Source: Bacteroidota bacterium (GTDB taxonomy: Bacteria; Bacteroidota; Bacteroidia; Chitinophagales; Chitinophagaceae). Taken from it: DNA of 7,931 nt. Shown in pieces: positions 7,027-7,931 of the stretch. Under the pieces are notes generated by a model, which was not told the origin of the DNA, searched no databases, and worked only from the letters and a program-made list of their open reading frames with translations. The stretch spans positions 1-7,931 of the forward strand of contig JAGWPI010000258.1 in the NCBI GenBank assembly GCA_028877005.1, given 5' to 3'. Positions within the stretch are counted from its first letter, which is position 1; every line of letters starts with the position of its first letter. The position numbers and the translations under genes are program-made.

Positions 7027-7044
7027 ATATGATTTTAATCATAT
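7027..7044 (+). promoter_or_regulatory. Variant Fnr-like palindrome upstream of the divergent oxidoreductase
   Basis: ATATGATT-TT-AATCATAT is a perfect inverted repeat of 8-bp arms. In the Crp/Fnr frame it reads TATGA-N6-TCATA, or ATGAT-N4-ATCAT compared with the Fnr consensus TTGAT-N4-ATCAA. It is 43 bp (centre to centre) from the cydA operator and about 98 bp before the plus-strand ATG, so it is assigned to the plus-strand gene. It could also influence cydA. Confidence 0.55.
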
Positions 7045-7063
7045 GAACAACTAACATTGGTCA

Positions 7064-7076
7064 TAATTTATCCTTG
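7064..7076 (+). promoter_or_regulatory. Candidate -7 region of the plus-strand oxidoreductase
   Basis: Two overlapping candidates are present. TAATTTAT (7064-7071) begins 28.5 bp from the palindrome centre, the spacing seen at the four minus-strand promoters, but misses TAnnTTTG at two positions. TATCCTTG (7069-7076) misses at one position but is 5 bp further away. Either would give a leader of roughly 50-60 nt. Confidence 0.35.
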
Positions 7077-7133
7077 TAAGTCGCACTAGTTTTACGCTAC
7101 AAAATACAATAACCCATACATTAATTAATTGTT

Positions 7134-7931
7134 ATGAAAAAGATAGTAATTCTGGGCGCCGGTACTGCCGGTACCATGATGGCCAACCACCTAAAACATG
7201 CATTAGATCAGGATACTTGGGACATTACCATCATAGACGAACGTAAGGAGCACCATTATCAGCCCGGTTATTTGTTTTTACCTTTTGATATATATACTCC
7301 GGAAGATATTATAAAATCTATTACCGAATTTATACCCAAAGGTGTACACTTTATTAATCGGCATATTGAAAAAGTAGACGCCGCCAATAATACAATTGTA
7401 TTAGCCGGGGATGATACCCTAACCTACGATATTTTAATTATTGCTACCGGCGCTAAAATTGCACCGGAAGAAACCGAAGGCATGAAAGGAGCTGAATGGC
7501 ACCAATCGGTATTTGATTTTTACAGTTTTGAAGGCGCATTGGCCTTACGCAATAAACTAAGAGATTGGCAAGGCGGCCGTTTGGTGATACACATTACCGA
7601 AATGCCCATTAAATGCCCCGTTGCGCCATTGGAATTTTCTTTTTTAGCCGACTCTTACTTTAAGCACAAAAACATGCGTGATAAAGTAGATATTACATTT
7701 GTTACTCCTTTAAGCGGCGCTTTTACCAAACCAAAAAGCACCGAAGCACTGCAACATTTATTAGATGAAAAACATATTGCCATTGTAAGCGATTTTGCCA
7801 TACAGGAAGTAGACAATGAGCATAAAAAAATAATTGACTACAGTGGTAAAGAAGTACCATTTGATGTATTGGTAACCGTACCTACCAATAAAGGCGATGA
7901 TTTGATGGAACGTTCCGGTTTAGGGGATGAT
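7134..7931 (+). CDS. SQR-like FAD/NAD(P)-dependent oxidoreductase, partial (3' end outside the window)
   Basis: The first 266 codons of a flavoprotein related to sulfide:quinone oxidoreductases run open to the window edge. The N-terminus MKKIVILGAGTAGTMMANHL is an FAD-binding dinucleotide fold. HHYQPGYLFLP (about residues 40-50) matches the segment found in SQRs, and IIATGAKIAP (102-111) is a second flavin-family motif. Cys161 in IKCPVAPLE is at the place of the first catalytic SQR cysteine and is the only cysteine in the visible part; the second would lie beyond the edge. It differs clearly from the type II SQR in this window (for example CPVAPLE versus CGGAPMK), so it is another subtype rather than a recent copy. 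It is transcribed away from cydA. An SQR that feeds the quinone pool is the leading guess; a flavocytochrome-c-like or other persulfide-handling flavoprotein remains possible. No Shine-Dalgarno sequence precedes the ATG. Confidence 0.88.
   Translation, partial: MKKIVILGAGTAGTMMANHLKHALDQDTWDITIIDERKEHHYQPGYLFLPFDIYTPEDIIKSITEFIPKGVHFINRHIEKVDAANNTIVLAGDDTLTYDILIIATGAKIAPEETEGMKGAEWHQSVFDFYSFEGALALRNKLRDWQGGRLVIHITEMPIKCPVAPLEFSFLADSYFKHKNMRDKVDITFVTPLSGAFTKPKSTEALQHLLDEKHIAIVSDFAIQEVDNEHKKIIDYSGKEVPFDVLVTVPTNKGDDLMERSGLGDD

Noticed and set aside
1..7931. CRISPR arrays, tRNA or rRNA genes, insertion sequences, phage or toxin-antitoxin genes
   Set aside because: No regularly spaced repeats, transposase-like frames, terminal inverted repeats or RNA gene signatures were seen. 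The gene content is coherent sulfur and respiratory metabolism without signs of mobile DNA.

Overview
The window is a sulfur-oxidation and respiration locus from a low-GC (roughly 40% by eye) bacterium. It most likely belongs to the Bacteroidota, perhaps the Chitinophagia or a related class. The reasons are the lack of Shine-Dalgarno sequences before every gene, A/T-rich short leaders, promoter boxes resembling the Bacteroidota -7 element (TAnnTTTG), and protein sequences of that flavour. The family-level placement is a guess.

Layout. On the minus strand, reading from high to low coordinates: cydA and cydB (cytochrome bd quinol oxidase, 1 nt apart); a type II sulfide:quinone oxidoreductase (sqr) followed by a probable terminator; a TauE/SafE (TSUP) sulfur-anion exporter; a CstB-like persulfide dioxygenase fused to two rhodanese domains; and two small similar single-domain rhodaneses. 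On the plus strand, divergent from cydA and running off the right edge, is a second, different SQR-like FAD oxidoreductase. No intergenic gap exceeds about 230 bp.

How the parts fit. SQR oxidises sulfide to sulfane sulfur and reduces quinone. CydAB re-oxidises quinol with oxygen; bd oxidases are known to tolerate sulfide better than haem-copper oxidases. The dioxygenase turns persulfide into sulfite, the rhodaneses move sulfane sulfur (for example to sulfite, giving thiosulfate), and the TSUP protein can export sulfite or thiosulfate. The gene content recalls the staphylococcal cst locus (tauE, cstB, sqr), with cydAB added and without cstR or cstA in view.

The most interesting signal is regulatory. 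Each of the four minus-strand transcription units is preceded by a Crp/Fnr-type inverted repeat (TGTGA-N6-TCACA or close). In all four, the first base of a T-x-A-x-TTT-(G/T) box lies exactly 28.5 bp downstream of the operator centre, which would put the operator near -41, the class II activator position. A fifth, variant palindrome (ATATGATT-TT-AATCATAT) sits upstream of the divergent plus-strand gene with a weaker box at the same distance. This looks like one coordinated sulfide/respiration regulon under a Crp/Fnr-family activator whose gene is not in the window. The promoters also argue that the longest possible starts of three genes are wrong, so I use downstream ATGs.
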